Shown here: positions 17,261-26,350 of the stretch, piece by piece
Position numbering within the stretch: the first letter of the stretch is position 1
Layout of the letters: each line of letters opens with the position of its first letter
NCBI RefSeq assembly: GCF_017303055.1
Contig: NZ_JAEKJT010000005.1
Location: forward strand, 310,001 to 374,000
Source: Halomonas litopenaei
GTDB lineage: Bacteria; Pseudomonadota; Gammaproteobacteria; Pseudomonadales; Halomonadaceae
Reading direction: 5' to 3'
DNA length: 64,000 bases
Program-made: the position numbers and the translations under genes
The notes under the pieces: generated by a model
Told to the model about the DNA's origin: nothing
The model's database searches: none
Seen by the model: the letters and a program-made list of their open reading frames with translations, nothing else

Positions 17261-17279
17261 TCTATATCAAAGAAATAGA
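17261..17279. promoter_or_regulatory. LysR-box-like repeat in finR/fpr gap
   Basis: TCTAT-N9-ATAGA, which includes a T-N11-A pattern, in the AT-rich part of the divergent intergenic region, about 70 bp from the regulator start and 120 bp from fpr. Confidence 0.45.
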
Positions 17280-17353
17280 TAAGACATATCCATACAATTC
17301 ATTTAACAGATAATATGGCCGGCCTTAGAATTATCCGCAAGATTTGATATCAA

Positions 17354-17378
17354 GGCTTATTCTTTAAACGTATAAGCC
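17354..17378. promoter_or_regulatory. Inverted repeat before fpr
   Basis: GGCTTAT (17354-17360), 11 bases, ATAAGCC (17372-17378): a perfect 7-bp inverted repeat ending 20 bp before the fpr ATG. It could be an operator overlapping the promoter or a leader structure. Confidence 0.5.
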
Positions 17379-17398
17379 CACGCTTTTAAGGAGTTGGC

Positions 17399-18175
17399 AT
17401 GAGCAAGTTTGCCCTGGAAGAGGTGCTGAGCGTTCACCATTGGAACGATTCCCTGTTCACCTTCCGCACCACTCGTGAGCGCAGCCTGCGCTTCAAGAAC
17501 GGCCAGTTCGTGATGATCGGGCTCGAGGTCAATGGCAAGCCACTGATGCGTGCCTACTCCGTGGCAAGTCCCAATTATGAAGACCACCTTGAATTCTTCA
17601 GCATCAAGGTGCCGGATGGTCCGCTGACGTCACGTCTGCAGCACCTGCAGGTGGGCGATCAGATCATGGTCAGCCGCAAGCCTACCGGTACCCTGGTATG
17701 CGACGATCTGCTGCCTGGGCGTAACCTTTACATGCTCTCCACCGGCACCGGCCTGGCGCCGTTCTTGAGCCTGATTCAGGACCCCGAAGTGTACGAGCGC
17801 TTCGAGAAGGTGGTGCTGGTGCACGGTGTGCGTCACGTGAATGAGCTGGCTTACGCCGACTTCATCACCAAGGAGCTGCCGGCTCACGAGTACCTGGGCG
17901 AGGAGATCAGCGAGAAGCTGGTCTACTACCCCACCGTGACCCGTGAAGACTTCCACACCATGGGCCGCCTGACCGATCACATCCGCACTGGCAAGCTGAC
18001 CGACGACAAGGGCCTGCCGCCCATCGATCCCAAGCAGGACCGGGCCATGATCTGCGGCAGCCCGGCCATGCTGGATGACACCAGCGCATTGCTCGACGAG
18101 CTCGGCTTCAATATTTCCCCGCGCATGGGCGAGCCCGGCGACTACGTCATCGAGCGTGCCTTCGTGGAGAAGTAA
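17399..18175 (+). CDS. fpr: Ferredoxin/flavodoxin--NADP+ reductase
   Basis: FAD enzyme moving electrons between NADPH and ferredoxin or flavodoxin, used in iron-sulfur repair and oxidative stress. The 258-aa product shows the FAD motif RAYSVAS at 51-57, the NADP motif STGTGLAPF at 114-122, MICGSPAML near 218, and the bacterial Fpr C-terminus FVEK. AAGGAG precedes the ATG. It is divergent from the FinR-like regulator and followed by a strong hairpin at 18198. Confidence 0.94.
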   Translation: MSKFALEEVLSVHHWNDSLFTFRTTRERSLRFKNGQFVMIGLEVNGKPLMRAYSVASPNYEDHLEFFSIKVPDGPLTSRLQHLQVGDQIMVSRKPTGTLVCDDLLPGRNLYMLSTGTGLAPFLSLIQDPEVYERFEKVVLVHGVRHVNELAYADFITKELPAHEYLGEEISEKLVYYPTVTREDFHTMGRLTDHIRTGKLTDDKGLPPIDPKQDRAMICGSPAMLDDTSALLDELGFNISPRMGEPGDYVIERAFVEK

Positions 18176-18197
18176 GGCACCTCGACAGGACGCCGTA

Positions 18198-18238
18198 AAC
18201 GACGACGCCGATGGCCACTTGCCATCGGCGTCGTCGTT
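18198..18238. terminator. 18-bp perfect hairpin after fpr
   Basis: AACGACGACGCCGATGGC (18198-18215) pairs perfectly with 18221-18238 across a 5-base loop, between fpr and the convergent gene at 18272. Intrinsic terminator or convergent-gene insulator without a long T-run. Confidence 0.7.
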
Positions 18239-18271
18239 GGTGCTGGCGGAGGTTGGCCGGTGTGGCAGTGG

Positions 18272-18907
18272 TCAGTCGCCGAGCGCCTCGGCGATCTCGC
18301 GTTCGCCGTCCAGCAGCACCGTCTCGTGGTTACGAATCTTTGTTTGCCCCAATAGATGGACCAGGGCGTGGGCCACGTTGGCTCGCGATATCTGGTTGTT
18401 GCCCCCCGTCTCGTCCAGTGACGTGGCCACCCGGCCGGTGGCGTCGTCGTCGGTGAGCCGGCCTGGCTTGACGATGACATGGTCCACCTTGCTGCTGCGC
18501 AGATAAGCATCGGCGGCGAACTTGGCGGCCATGTAGGGCCTGAGTTTCTCCGGCGCTTGCAGCGGCTGCTCGGCTCGCATGGCGCTGACCATCAGCATGC
18601 GGTTCAGCCCCAGGCGGCTGGCCTCGTCCGCCACCCGTGTAGCGGCGTAGAGGTCGATCAACAGTGTCTTGTCGGGCCCGGTGTTCGGACCGGAGCCGGC
18701 GGTGAACAGCACCTGATCGCAACCATCGAAGGCGGAGGCGAAGTCGTCCTCCAGGTCGGCGACGACCGTCTCGATCCCCTGTTGCTCGAACCAGTCGCGC
18801 TGCTCGGCGCGGCGGACCATGGCGCGAATCGGATGTCCCTGACGGTGAGCGATGGCGCAGACCTGGCGGCCGATCTGGCCGTTGGCACCTATCACGAGTG
18901 TGGTCAT
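18272..18907 (-). CDS. NAD(P)-binding Rossmann-fold (NAD-epimerase/NmrA-like) protein
   Basis: A 211-aa soluble protein of the atypical short-chain dehydrogenase group, similar to YwnB/YhfK-like proteins. It starts MTTLVIGANGQIGRQVC, the GxxGxxG nucleotide-binding turn, and contains DLEDDFASAFDGCDQVLFTAG and VDHVIVKPGRLTDDDATG. Substrate and role are unknown; some relatives are biliverdin-reductase-like or redox sensors. GGAGGACGAC precedes the ATG. It converges on fpr. Confidence 0.82.
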   Translation of the reverse strand: MTTLVIGANGQIGRQVCAIAHRQGHPIRAMVRRAEQRDWFEQQGIETVVADLEDDFASAFDGCDQVLFTAGSGPNTGPDKTLLIDLYAATRVADEASRLGLNRMLMVSAMRAEQPLQAPEKLRPYMAAKFAADAYLRSSKVDHVIVKPGRLTDDDATGRVATSLDETGGNNQISRANVAHALVHLLGQTKIRNHETVLLDGEREIAEALGD

Positions 18908-19046
18908 GTCGTCCTCCTTGTCGATACCTGGGAATGACCATGGCGTCGAAGGGGAAGACTTTCAATGGGGAGCGAATCGATGGCGACGCCGCCTGCAGGC
19001 CGGTACCCTGTGCGTCTTCCCCTTACCCACCCGCTCAGGAGCAGCG

Positions 19047-19262
19047 ATGAATCCTCAGGACCTGGAACGCCTGGTTACCTTGCCGATGCCTTTCGGCAAG
19101 CATCAGGGCACCTTGATCGCCGATCTGCCTGGGCCCTACCTGGCGTGGTTTGCTCGGGTCGGGTTTCCCCCCGGAGAGATTGGACGTCTGCTGGCATTGA
19201 TGCACGAGATCGACCACAACGGCCTGAGCGACCTGCTGGAGCCGTTGCGACGCCGGGGGTAA
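19047..19262 (+). CDS. DUF3820 family protein
   Basis: A 71-aa protein with the DUF3820 pattern: MPFGKHQGTLIADLPGPYLA followed by WFARVGFPPGEIGRLLALMHEI. The motif resembles the exonuclease-associated fold of putative quorum-sensing-regulated virulence factors, but the function is unestablished. CAGGAG lies before the ATG at 19047. It ends 48 bp from the P-II 3'-end array. Confidence 0.82.
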   Translation: MNPQDLERLVTLPMPFGKHQGTLIADLPGPYLAWFARVGFPPGEIGRLLALMHEIDHNGLSDLLEPLRRRG

Positions 19263-19310
19263 GCGGTAGCGAGCGGTATCGGGAAGGAATCCCCAGGAAG
19301 CCGTCGCAAT

Positions 19311-20051
<741 letters not shown>

Positions 20052-20122
20052 CTAACCCGTGGGCGGCGCGCCGTTGCGCCTGACCTGACTAGTGTGACAA
20101 AGCATACCCCTGGCAACCAGCA

Positions 20123-20146
20123 ATAAAAAAGGCCCCCGAAGGGGCC
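20123..20146 (-). terminator. Intrinsic terminator after amt
   Basis: GGCCCC-CGAA-GGGGCC (20131-20146) followed on the minus strand by TTTTTTAT (20130-20123). A classical rho-independent terminator 45 bp beyond the amt stop, separating amt from the downstream P-II gene. Confidence 0.88.
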
Positions 20147-20190
20147 AGGTGGAGCACGCCAGCTCACTGGAGTCGCGGGTAAGCTCAGGC

Positions 20191-21441
20191 TTACTTCTTG
20201 GCGACGTTAAACTCGGGGTAGGCTTCGAGGCCGCATTCGGCAAGGTCGACGCCTTCGTATTCTTCTTCTTCGCTGACACGGACACCCATGATCGCCTTGA
20301 TGATCAGCCAGACGACCAGGCTGGCGGTGAAGACCCAGGCGAAGATGCCGGCAATACCGAGCAGCTGGGCACCGAAAGTGGCGTCGGCGTTGTTCAGCGG
20401 TACCGCCAGGACGCCCCAGATACCTGCAACACCGTGGGCAGAGATGGCACCGACCGGATCGTCAAGGCGCAGCTTGTCGAGCACCACGATGGCGACCACC
20501 ACCAGGATGCCGCCTACTGCGCCGATCAGGGTGGCGCCCAGGGCGCTGGAGGACAGCGGGTCGGCAGTGATGGAGACCAGGCCGGCGATGGCACCGTTCA
20601 ATGCCATGGTGAGGTCCGCCTTGCGGAACCAGATCTTGGCCAGGATCAGTGCTGCAATGACGCCGCCCGCGGCAGCCGCATTGGTGTTGACCAGTACCTG
20701 GGCCATGTTGTTGGCAGAAGCGACGTCGGAAACCTTGAGCTCGGAGCCGCCGTTGAAGCCGAACCAGCCCAGCCAGAGGACGAAGGTACCCAGTGTGGCC
20801 AGCGGCATGTTGGCGCCAGGAATCGCGTAGATCGCGCCGTTCTTGCCGTACTTGCCCTTACGCGGGCCGAGGACCAGCACACCGGCCAGAGCGGCAGCGG
20901 CACCCGCCATGTGAACAATGCCGGAACCTGCATAATCGGAGAAGCCTGCTTCAGACAACCAGCCGCCGCCCCAGGTCCAGTAGCCAGACACTGGATAGAT
21001 GAAGGCCGTCATGACCACAGCGAAGGCCAGGAAGGCCCACAGTTTCATGCGCTCGGCAACGGCACCGGAGACGATGGACATGGCGGTGGCCACGAACACG
21101 ACCTGGAAGAAGAAGTCGGCGCGAGCAGAGTAGTAGGGGGCATCTTCGCCACCGGCCAGCACGGCATCGACGCTGTTCTCAGTGCCGATCAGAAAGCCCA
21201 GATTGGGAATGATGCCGCCACCGTCGGACGAATACATCAGGTAGTAACCCACCAGCAGATACATGGTGCAGGCCACGGCGAACAGCACGATATTCTTGGT
21301 CAGAATTTCGGCGGTATTCTTGGCCCGAACCAGCCCGGCTTCGAGCATGGCAAAACCGGCTGCCATCCACATGACCAGGGCGCCGCAGATGAGGAAGTAG
21401 AAGGTGTCCAGCGCGTAGCTGAGTTCACTGATATCAACCAT
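20191..21441 (-). CDS. amt: Ammonium transporter
   Basis: A 416-aa Amt/MEP channel with eleven predicted helices. Signature stretches include GYYLMYSSDGGG, GSGIVHMAGAAAALAGVLVL and, near the end, ISAHGVAGIWGVLAVPL with the pore histidine. It has no cleaved signal peptide, unlike E. coli AmtB. It lies 47 bp after the first P-II gene (21489) and very probably forms an operon with it, so the P-II protein can gate the channel by inserting its T-loop. A terminator follows. Confidence 0.95.
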   Translation of the reverse strand: MVDISELSYALDTFYFLICGALVMWMAAGFAMLEAGLVRAKNTAEILTKNIVLFAVACTMYLLVGYYLMYSSDGGGIIPNLGFLIGTENSVDAVLAGGEDAPYYSARADFFFQVVFVATAMSIVSGAVAERMKLWAFLAFAVVMTAFIYPVSGYWTWGGGWLSEAGFSDYAGSGIVHMAGAAAALAGVLVLGPRKGKYGKNGAIYAIPGANMPLATLGTFVLWLGWFGFNGGSELKVSDVASANNMAQVLVNTNAAAAGGVIAALILAKIWFRKADLTMALNGAIAGLVSITADPLSSSALGATLIGAVGGILVVVAIVVLDKLRLDDPVGAISAHGVAGIWGVLAVPLNNADATFGAQLLGIAGIFAWVFTASLVVWLIIKAIMGVRVSEEEEYEGVDLAECGLEAYPEFNVAKK

Positions 21442-21488
21442 GAGAGTGTCTCGCTATTTATTATCGGGAGTCAGGGCAGGGGCGGACA

Positions 21489-21944
<456 letters not shown>

Positions 21945-22016
21945 TCAATGGGGGGCGCGCTGAATATGCGGGAGGCTGCATAGTGGGGGTAAATTGCGGC
22001 ACTGCATCAATGACGG

Positions 22017-22033
22017 TGCACTACTTTGGTGCT
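22017..22033. promoter_or_regulatory. NtrC-like enhancer site
   Basis: TGCACT-ACTTT-GGTGCT matches the NtrC consensus TGCACC-N5-GGTGCA at 10 of 12 fixed positions. It lies about 110-140 bp upstream of the sigma-54 element, the usual enhancer distance. A second, one-base-offset half arrangement overlaps at 22003-22020. Confidence 0.62.
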
Positions 22034-22226
22034 TGGCGATCAGGCGTGTGCGCCATCAGTGAGCGCGCGACGTTCCGTCGTGACGGAGGGAAGGACCGTC
22101 GTCGTTAGCCGACCTGGCCCGTCAGCGTTGTAGCCAACGTAGGCAGCCAAGAGACATGCGTTGGGCGTCAGGCTTGCGTATGCTGTCGGCAATAGAGTCG
22201 CCGTTTTGATGCACAAGGAGAGCCCC

Positions 22227-22601
22227 ATGATCAGTCAGGATCGCATCAGCCGTTTAGCCCAGCAGATTGGAGAGCGTCTGCAGGGCGCTTCTCAGGCCCC
22301 GGAAGACATCCAGAAGGGCGTGCAACAGGTGGTGCGTGGCGCCTTCGACCGCCTGGAGCTGGTCTCGCGTGAAGATTTCGACATCCTGATGGATGTGCTG
22401 CAGCGTACCCGCTCACGCGTCGAGGCCCTCGAGAAACAGGTTGCAGCCCTGGAGAGCCTGGTCGAAGAGCGCGCAGCGGCGGGCCAGACAGGTGTCGATG
22501 CAACGCCCGCGGTCAGCGAGGAAGCTGCCGAAATCCCCGTACCCCCTGCGACCCAAGGACAGGACGGCGCGGCCAAGGGCGGTGAAACGCCATCGGCGTG
22601 A
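22227..22601 (+). CDS. ubiK: Ubiquinone biosynthesis accessory factor UbiK
   Basis: A 124-aa BMFP-family protein that in E. coli (YqiC) helps assemble the aerobic ubiquinone-synthesis complex. It starts MISQDRISRLAQQIGERLQG. The middle FDRLELVSREDFDILMDVLQ and a C-terminal coiled coil (RTRSRVEALEKQVAALESLV) are the family core; the last 35 residues are an acidic, alanine-rich tail. CAAGGAGA precedes the ATG at 22227. The closest downstream gene is comM. Confidence 0.88.
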   Translation: MISQDRISRLAQQIGERLQGASQAPEDIQKGVQQVVRGAFDRLELVSREDFDILMDVLQRTRSRVEALEKQVAALESLVEERAAAGQTGVDATPAVSEEAAEIPVPPATQGQDGAAKGGETPSA

Positions 22602-22742
22602 TCTCTACCAGAGCACTTGGCGAATGTAGCGGGCCGGCATAGGGATATGCCGGCCCGGCTGTTTCTGGCGTGCGCAGGCGGCGAGGGGCCGATGATCGTG
22701 GTCTACTGACAGCCATAACGTCAGCCGTCAGGCAGGGAGCCC

Positions 22743-24248
22743 ATGACGCTTGCCATCATCACGACCCGTGCCGGGGTGGGGCTGGATGCTCCAGAAGTTC
22801 AGGTCGAGGCGCACCTGGCCAACGGCCTACCCGGAATGACCTTGGTGGGACTGCCGGAAACCGCCGTCAGAGAGAGTCGCGAGCGGGTGCGCAGTGCCTT
22901 TGCGACCTGTGGTCTCGACTACCCCTTGCGTCGTATCACCCTGAATCTTGCCCCTGCCGATCTGCCCAAGGAAGGGGGACGTTTCGACCTGCCTATTGCG
23001 CTGGGACTGCTGGTGGCATCGGGGCAGTTGCCTGCGGCGGCGCTGGACGGTATTGAGTGTGCCGGAGAGCTGGCGCTGGATGGGCGTCTTCGCCCTGTCG
23101 CCGGCATGCTCCCCTTTGCCATGGCTACCCTTCGGGCTGGGCGGCGATTGATCCTGCCTGCCGCCAATGCCCAGGAGGCTGCGCTGGTCAGCGGCCTTGA
23201 GGTGCTTCCCGCCGACCACCTGTTGGATGTCATCGCCCACTTGAGTGGACGGGTGCCGCTACAGACGTGTACTGCGGCAGCATCGTCGATGACGGTCGAG
23301 GCAGCCTTGGATCTCTGTGATGTGCGCGGACAGTATCAAGCGCGTCGCGCCCTGGAGGTAGCGGCCGCTGGCGGTCATAACCTGCTGTTCGCCGGTCCGC
23401 CAGGGACTGGCAAGACATTGCTGGCCAGTCGCCTGCCCGGCATCCTGCCGCCCCTTGAAGATCATGAGGCCCTGGAAGTGGCGGCCATTCGCTCCGTCTG
23501 TGCGCTGCCATTGTCAGAAGGCTTTGGCTGTCGTCCCTTTCGCTCTCCCCACCACACTGCCAGCGCGGTGTCCCTGGTGGGAGGCGGGTCGAGGCCGCGT
23601 CCCGGCGAGATTTCCCTGGCCCACTGCGGCGTGCTGTTTCTCGATGAATTGCCTGAGTTCAGCCGGCAGGTGCTGGAAGTGCTCAGGGAGCCACTGGAGA
23701 GTGGAGAGATTCACATCACCCGAGCCAGTCACGAGCGTCGTTTTCCGGCTCGGTTCCAGCTGGTGGCTGCCATGAACCCCTGCCCCTGCGGCCACCTGGG
23801 GGATCCACGCCAGGACTGCAGCTGCACGGCGTCACAGATTCAGCGTTACCAGTCGCGGCTGTCTGGCCCGCTGCTGGACCGCATCGACCTGCAGGTCGAA
23901 GTGCCGGGACTGCCGGTTGAAGAGTTGACCTCTCAGCAGCCTGGCGAAAGCACCGCCATGGTGCGGGCGCGGGTGATGGCAGCGCGGGAGCGGCAAATGG
24001 CGCGAGGAGGGTTGAACGCGCGCTTATCGGGCAGGGCACTGGAAAACGCCTGTGCCCTGGATGCCACCGAGCGCGCCTGGCTGGCGCAGACGCTGGAGCG
24101 CTTACGACTGTCGGCCCGGGCCTACCACCGCGTCCTGAGGGTAGCGCTGACGCTGGCCGATCTCGGTGCCAAGGACGCACCAGGGCATGACGAACTGATC
24201 GAGGCAATTGGCTACCGCCAACTGGACCGTCTGCTCAAGCGAGGTTAG
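22743..24248 (+). CDS. comM: YifB/ComM-type Mg chelatase-like helicase
   Basis: A 501-aa AAA+ protein; ComM is a hexameric branch-migration helicase that aids integration of DNA during natural transformation. It has an N-terminal ChlI/Lon-protease-like domain, the Walker A loop GPPGTGKT near residue 217, the Mg-chelatase motif FRSPHHTASAVSLVGGG with GVLFLDELPEF, a zinc-like NPCPCG segment, and the C-terminal ComM domain (ARAYHRVLRVALTLADL). The ATG follows GGGAGCCC. Lack of other competence genes nearby is normal for comM. Confidence 0.94.
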   Translation: MTLAIITTRAGVGLDAPEVQVEAHLANGLPGMTLVGLPETAVRESRERVRSAFATCGLDYPLRRITLNLAPADLPKEGGRFDLPIALGLLVASGQLPAAALDGIECAGELALDGRLRPVAGMLPFAMATLRAGRRLILPAANAQEAALVSGLEVLPADHLLDVIAHLSGRVPLQTCTAAASSMTVEAALDLCDVRGQYQARRALEVAAAGGHNLLFAGPPGTGKTLLASRLPGILPPLEDHEALEVAAIRSVCALPLSEGFGCRPFRSPHHTASAVSLVGGGSRPRPGEISLAHCGVLFLDELPEFSRQVLEVLREPLESGEIHITRASHERRFPARFQLVAAMNPCPCGHLGDPRQDCSCTASQIQRYQSRLSGPLLDRIDLQVEVPGLPVEELTSQQPGESTAMVRARVMAARERQMARGGLNARLSGRALENACALDATERAWLAQTLERLRLSARAYHRVLRVALTLADLGAKDAPGHDELIEAIGYRQLDRLLKRG

Positions 24249-24329
24249 CCGGACACGGGGGGCACCTGACCAGTGGGGCCAGAATGCCACCACGAGCATG
24301 AGCATGTCGTGGGATATGGCCCGGTGTGA

Positions 24330-24890
24330 TTACAGCGCGTCGGCGTCGAAGGCGCCATTCAGCACAGTCGACCACAGTGCCGCGCCGTCGCCAGGCCGCC
24401 TCAGGCGCAGTTCAAAGCGATAGGGCACCAGCTCTCGATCTGACAGACGCAGGCGCGGGCCATCGGCAATCAGACGGCTATCGATCAGCCACTGCTGGGT
24501 GTCCGCGGCGGGGGTATCACCGGGTTGCCAGTCCAGTACCTGGGGGCCATCGTCGATGGCCAGCAGGCCGCGGGTCAGGCTCTCCTGCACGCGGGCGACG
24601 CTCAATGACAGACGTTCATCCACATTGGGCGGCGACAGCAGCAGCACCTGATCGATCAGCGGCGTCTCCGCCAGGGGAGGAGCCTGGGCGACCTGCTCGG
24701 CGGCATGGTGGCCAAGTCCCAGCAGCGCCTGACGCAAGCTATCGGGGCGCTCCGGCGCTCCCGCGCAGCCGCTGAGCCAGAGCGCCATCAGCCACGTCAG
24801 CCATTGCAGAGTGCTGAAAGGATGACGGGTGCTGGATGGGCGGGCAAAGACGTTGGGGAGGAACCGACTCTGGGTCAGGCGTCTGGGCAT
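24330..24890 (-). CDS. Putative outer-membrane lipoprotein, unknown
   Basis: A 186-aa product with a lipobox LWLSGCAG placing the lipidated Cys at residue 42 after a long basic leader and hydrophobic stretch. The mature part has a repeated Leu-rich pattern and RLRLSDRELVPYRFELRLRR, faintly like penicillin-binding-protein activator or FlgO-like lipoproteins, but I cannot assign a family. It starts inside the last codons of the upstream hydrolase (16-bp overlap) with AAGGAT as ribosome site, so the two form an operon. Residue 42 is late for a signal; an internal start is possible. Confidence 0.65.
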   Translation of the reverse strand: MPRRLTQSRFLPNVFARPSSTRHPFSTLQWLTWLMALWLSGCAGAPERPDSLRQALLGLGHHAAEQVAQAPPLAETPLIDQVLLLSPPNVDERLSLSVARVQESLTRGLLAIDDGPQVLDWQPGDTPAADTQQWLIDSRLIADGPRLRLSDRELVPYRFELRLRRPGDGAALWSTVLNGAFDADAL

Positions 24891-25900
24891 CGTCGTGACA
24901 TCCTTTTCACGGGGGGCTCTGCGCTGAGCTGTTGCTCCAAAAAGTGACGCACTTCCTCGAAAAGTTCCAGCCGTATGTCCTCGGCTTCATTTACCAGGTG
25001 GTGTCTCGCTTCGGCGTGGCAATGCACCGTGGCCTGGGGGAACTTCTTGCCGAGCACGGCCAGATTCCATGGGCCATCCACGGTCATGTCCTTTTTACCC
25101 TGCACGATCAGGGTAGGCAGCTGACAGGGCGGCAGTTGCATCAGGCGCGGCATCCAGCGACGCATGGCCGTGACCCAGCCGGTAGGTAAGCGGACCGGCT
25201 GCAGGGGATCCTGCTCCCGCAGGAAGGTCGCGAAATCATCATCGTTGGTATTGGGGCGAAACTTTCTTGGCACACTATCGACGAATGGGCTGACCAGCAG
25301 GTGGACCCATGCTGCCCGGGTCCACCCCCAGGGCCTGACCAGCGGTGCCAGCAGCACCAGCGCAGACCAGTGGCCGTCGTCACCGCGGCTCAGAGCGTCG
25401 GTGGCGAGGATCGCCCCTCCGGTGCTCTGTCCAAGCCCAATCCAGGGGCCAGAGGCGAGGCCATGGTCGCCCAGGTACTGCTGAAGGGCGCGCAGGCAGT
25501 CACCATAGTCCGCGAAGTCTTCAATATCGGCACGCTCACCGCTGGACAGGCCGTGCCCAGGTAGATCCCACAGCACCACGGTCAGTTCGAGCTCCAGCAA
25601 CAGCTTGAGCAGATGCCGATAAAGGCCAAGGTGGTCGTAATAACCGTGGACCACTACAGCGGTGCCCCTGGGCTTTCGTGGACGCCAGACCTGCGTCCAT
25701 AGGCGAAAGCGCGGGGTCTCGATATTGCCCGCATGCAGGGTGACCCGGTCGTCGAGTATCGCATCGAGGCGATAGTGCGACAGGTACTGTTCGAGCACCT
25801 GCTCCAGGGCCGGGGTGGCGCCAGCCGCGGACAGTCGGCCCCCCTGATTGACGATGGTCGTCAGCGTCTCGATGTCTTCGAGTGGGGTGTAATCGGTCAT
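24875..25900 (-). CDS. Alpha/beta hydrolase, monoacylglycerol-lipase-like
   Basis: A 341-aa serine hydrolase without signal peptide. The oxyanion-region VVVHGYYDHLGLYRHLL, nucleophile elbow GLGQSTGG, the acid in LIVQGKKDMTVDGPWN and the histidine in CHAEARHHLVNE form a full catalytic triad in the Hydrolase_4 (lysophospholipase/monoglyceride lipase) order. About 80 N-terminal residues precede the core. Cotranscribed with the downstream lipoprotein gene. GGAGGATGCC precedes the ATG. The substrate is unknown. Confidence 0.85.
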   Translation of the reverse strand: MTDYTPLEDIETLTTIVNQGGRLSAAGATPALEQVLEQYLSHYRLDAILDDRVTLHAGNIETPRFRLWTQVWRPRKPRGTAVVVHGYYDHLGLYRHLLKLLLELELTVVLWDLPGHGLSSGERADIEDFADYGDCLRALQQYLGDHGLASGPWIGLGQSTGGAILATDALSRGDDGHWSALVLLAPLVRPWGWTRAAWVHLLVSPFVDSVPRKFRPNTNDDDFATFLREQDPLQPVRLPTGWVTAMRRWMPRLMQLPPCQLPTLIVQGKKDMTVDGPWNLAVLGKKFPQATVHCHAEARHHLVNEAEDIRLELFEEVRHFLEQQLSAEPPVKRMSRRCPDA

Positions 25901-26350
25901 GGCATCCTCCGCGGGAAGGTGCGGCCGTGTGGCGGGAGCCCGAAGCCAACAAAGTCATCGGGTACGCTGGGTGGGAGCCACCAGCGCGCTGCCCCTCGCT
26001 TGCCTGCCCAGTCCCTGTCTGAGTAAGACAGCGAGATGGGGCCGGTGGTTGCCGTCATCCATCTGGTCCGGCACAGCGTGAGGCAGCCCATCGGCAGGCC
26101 TGAAAACCTTCCTGTTAACGCATCCTTGCTCATTCCATGCTAGCGATTGCGCCTGTTCGGCACCACTGTTTCCTAATCATTGGTTACGTCGCAGGCTTAT
26201 CTTTTGGTCTAGCCTTGGGGGAAAGACGAAGCGTTTGGGTTTACATGTGGAATTATTTTCCACAAAATCTTTCGGGAGCAGTCACCTTTCATCCTGTCCG
26301 GCCGGATGGTGCCAGGGGGGCACCCAAGGCCCAACGAGGAGCTAGACCCC
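25901..26350. other. Regulatory region upstream of glcB
   Basis: A 450-bp divergent gap between the hydrolase operon and glcB. It contains the palindrome at 26246 and a comparatively AT-rich segment from about 26140 to 26290, as expected of a promoter region. No gene was seen. Confidence 0.5.
26246..26264. promoter_or_regulatory. Palindrome upstream of glcB
   Basis: TGTGGAA (26246-26252), TTATT, TTCCACA (26258-26264): perfect 7-bp arms around an AT centre, about 90 bp before the glcB start. Probably an operator for a dimeric regulator of malate synthase; the regulator is not in the window. Confidence 0.6.

Noticed and set aside
24290..24312. CCACGA/TCGTGG stem between comM and the convergent lipoprotein gene as terminator.
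   Set aside because: Short stem with a bulge and no T-run; not enough to call.
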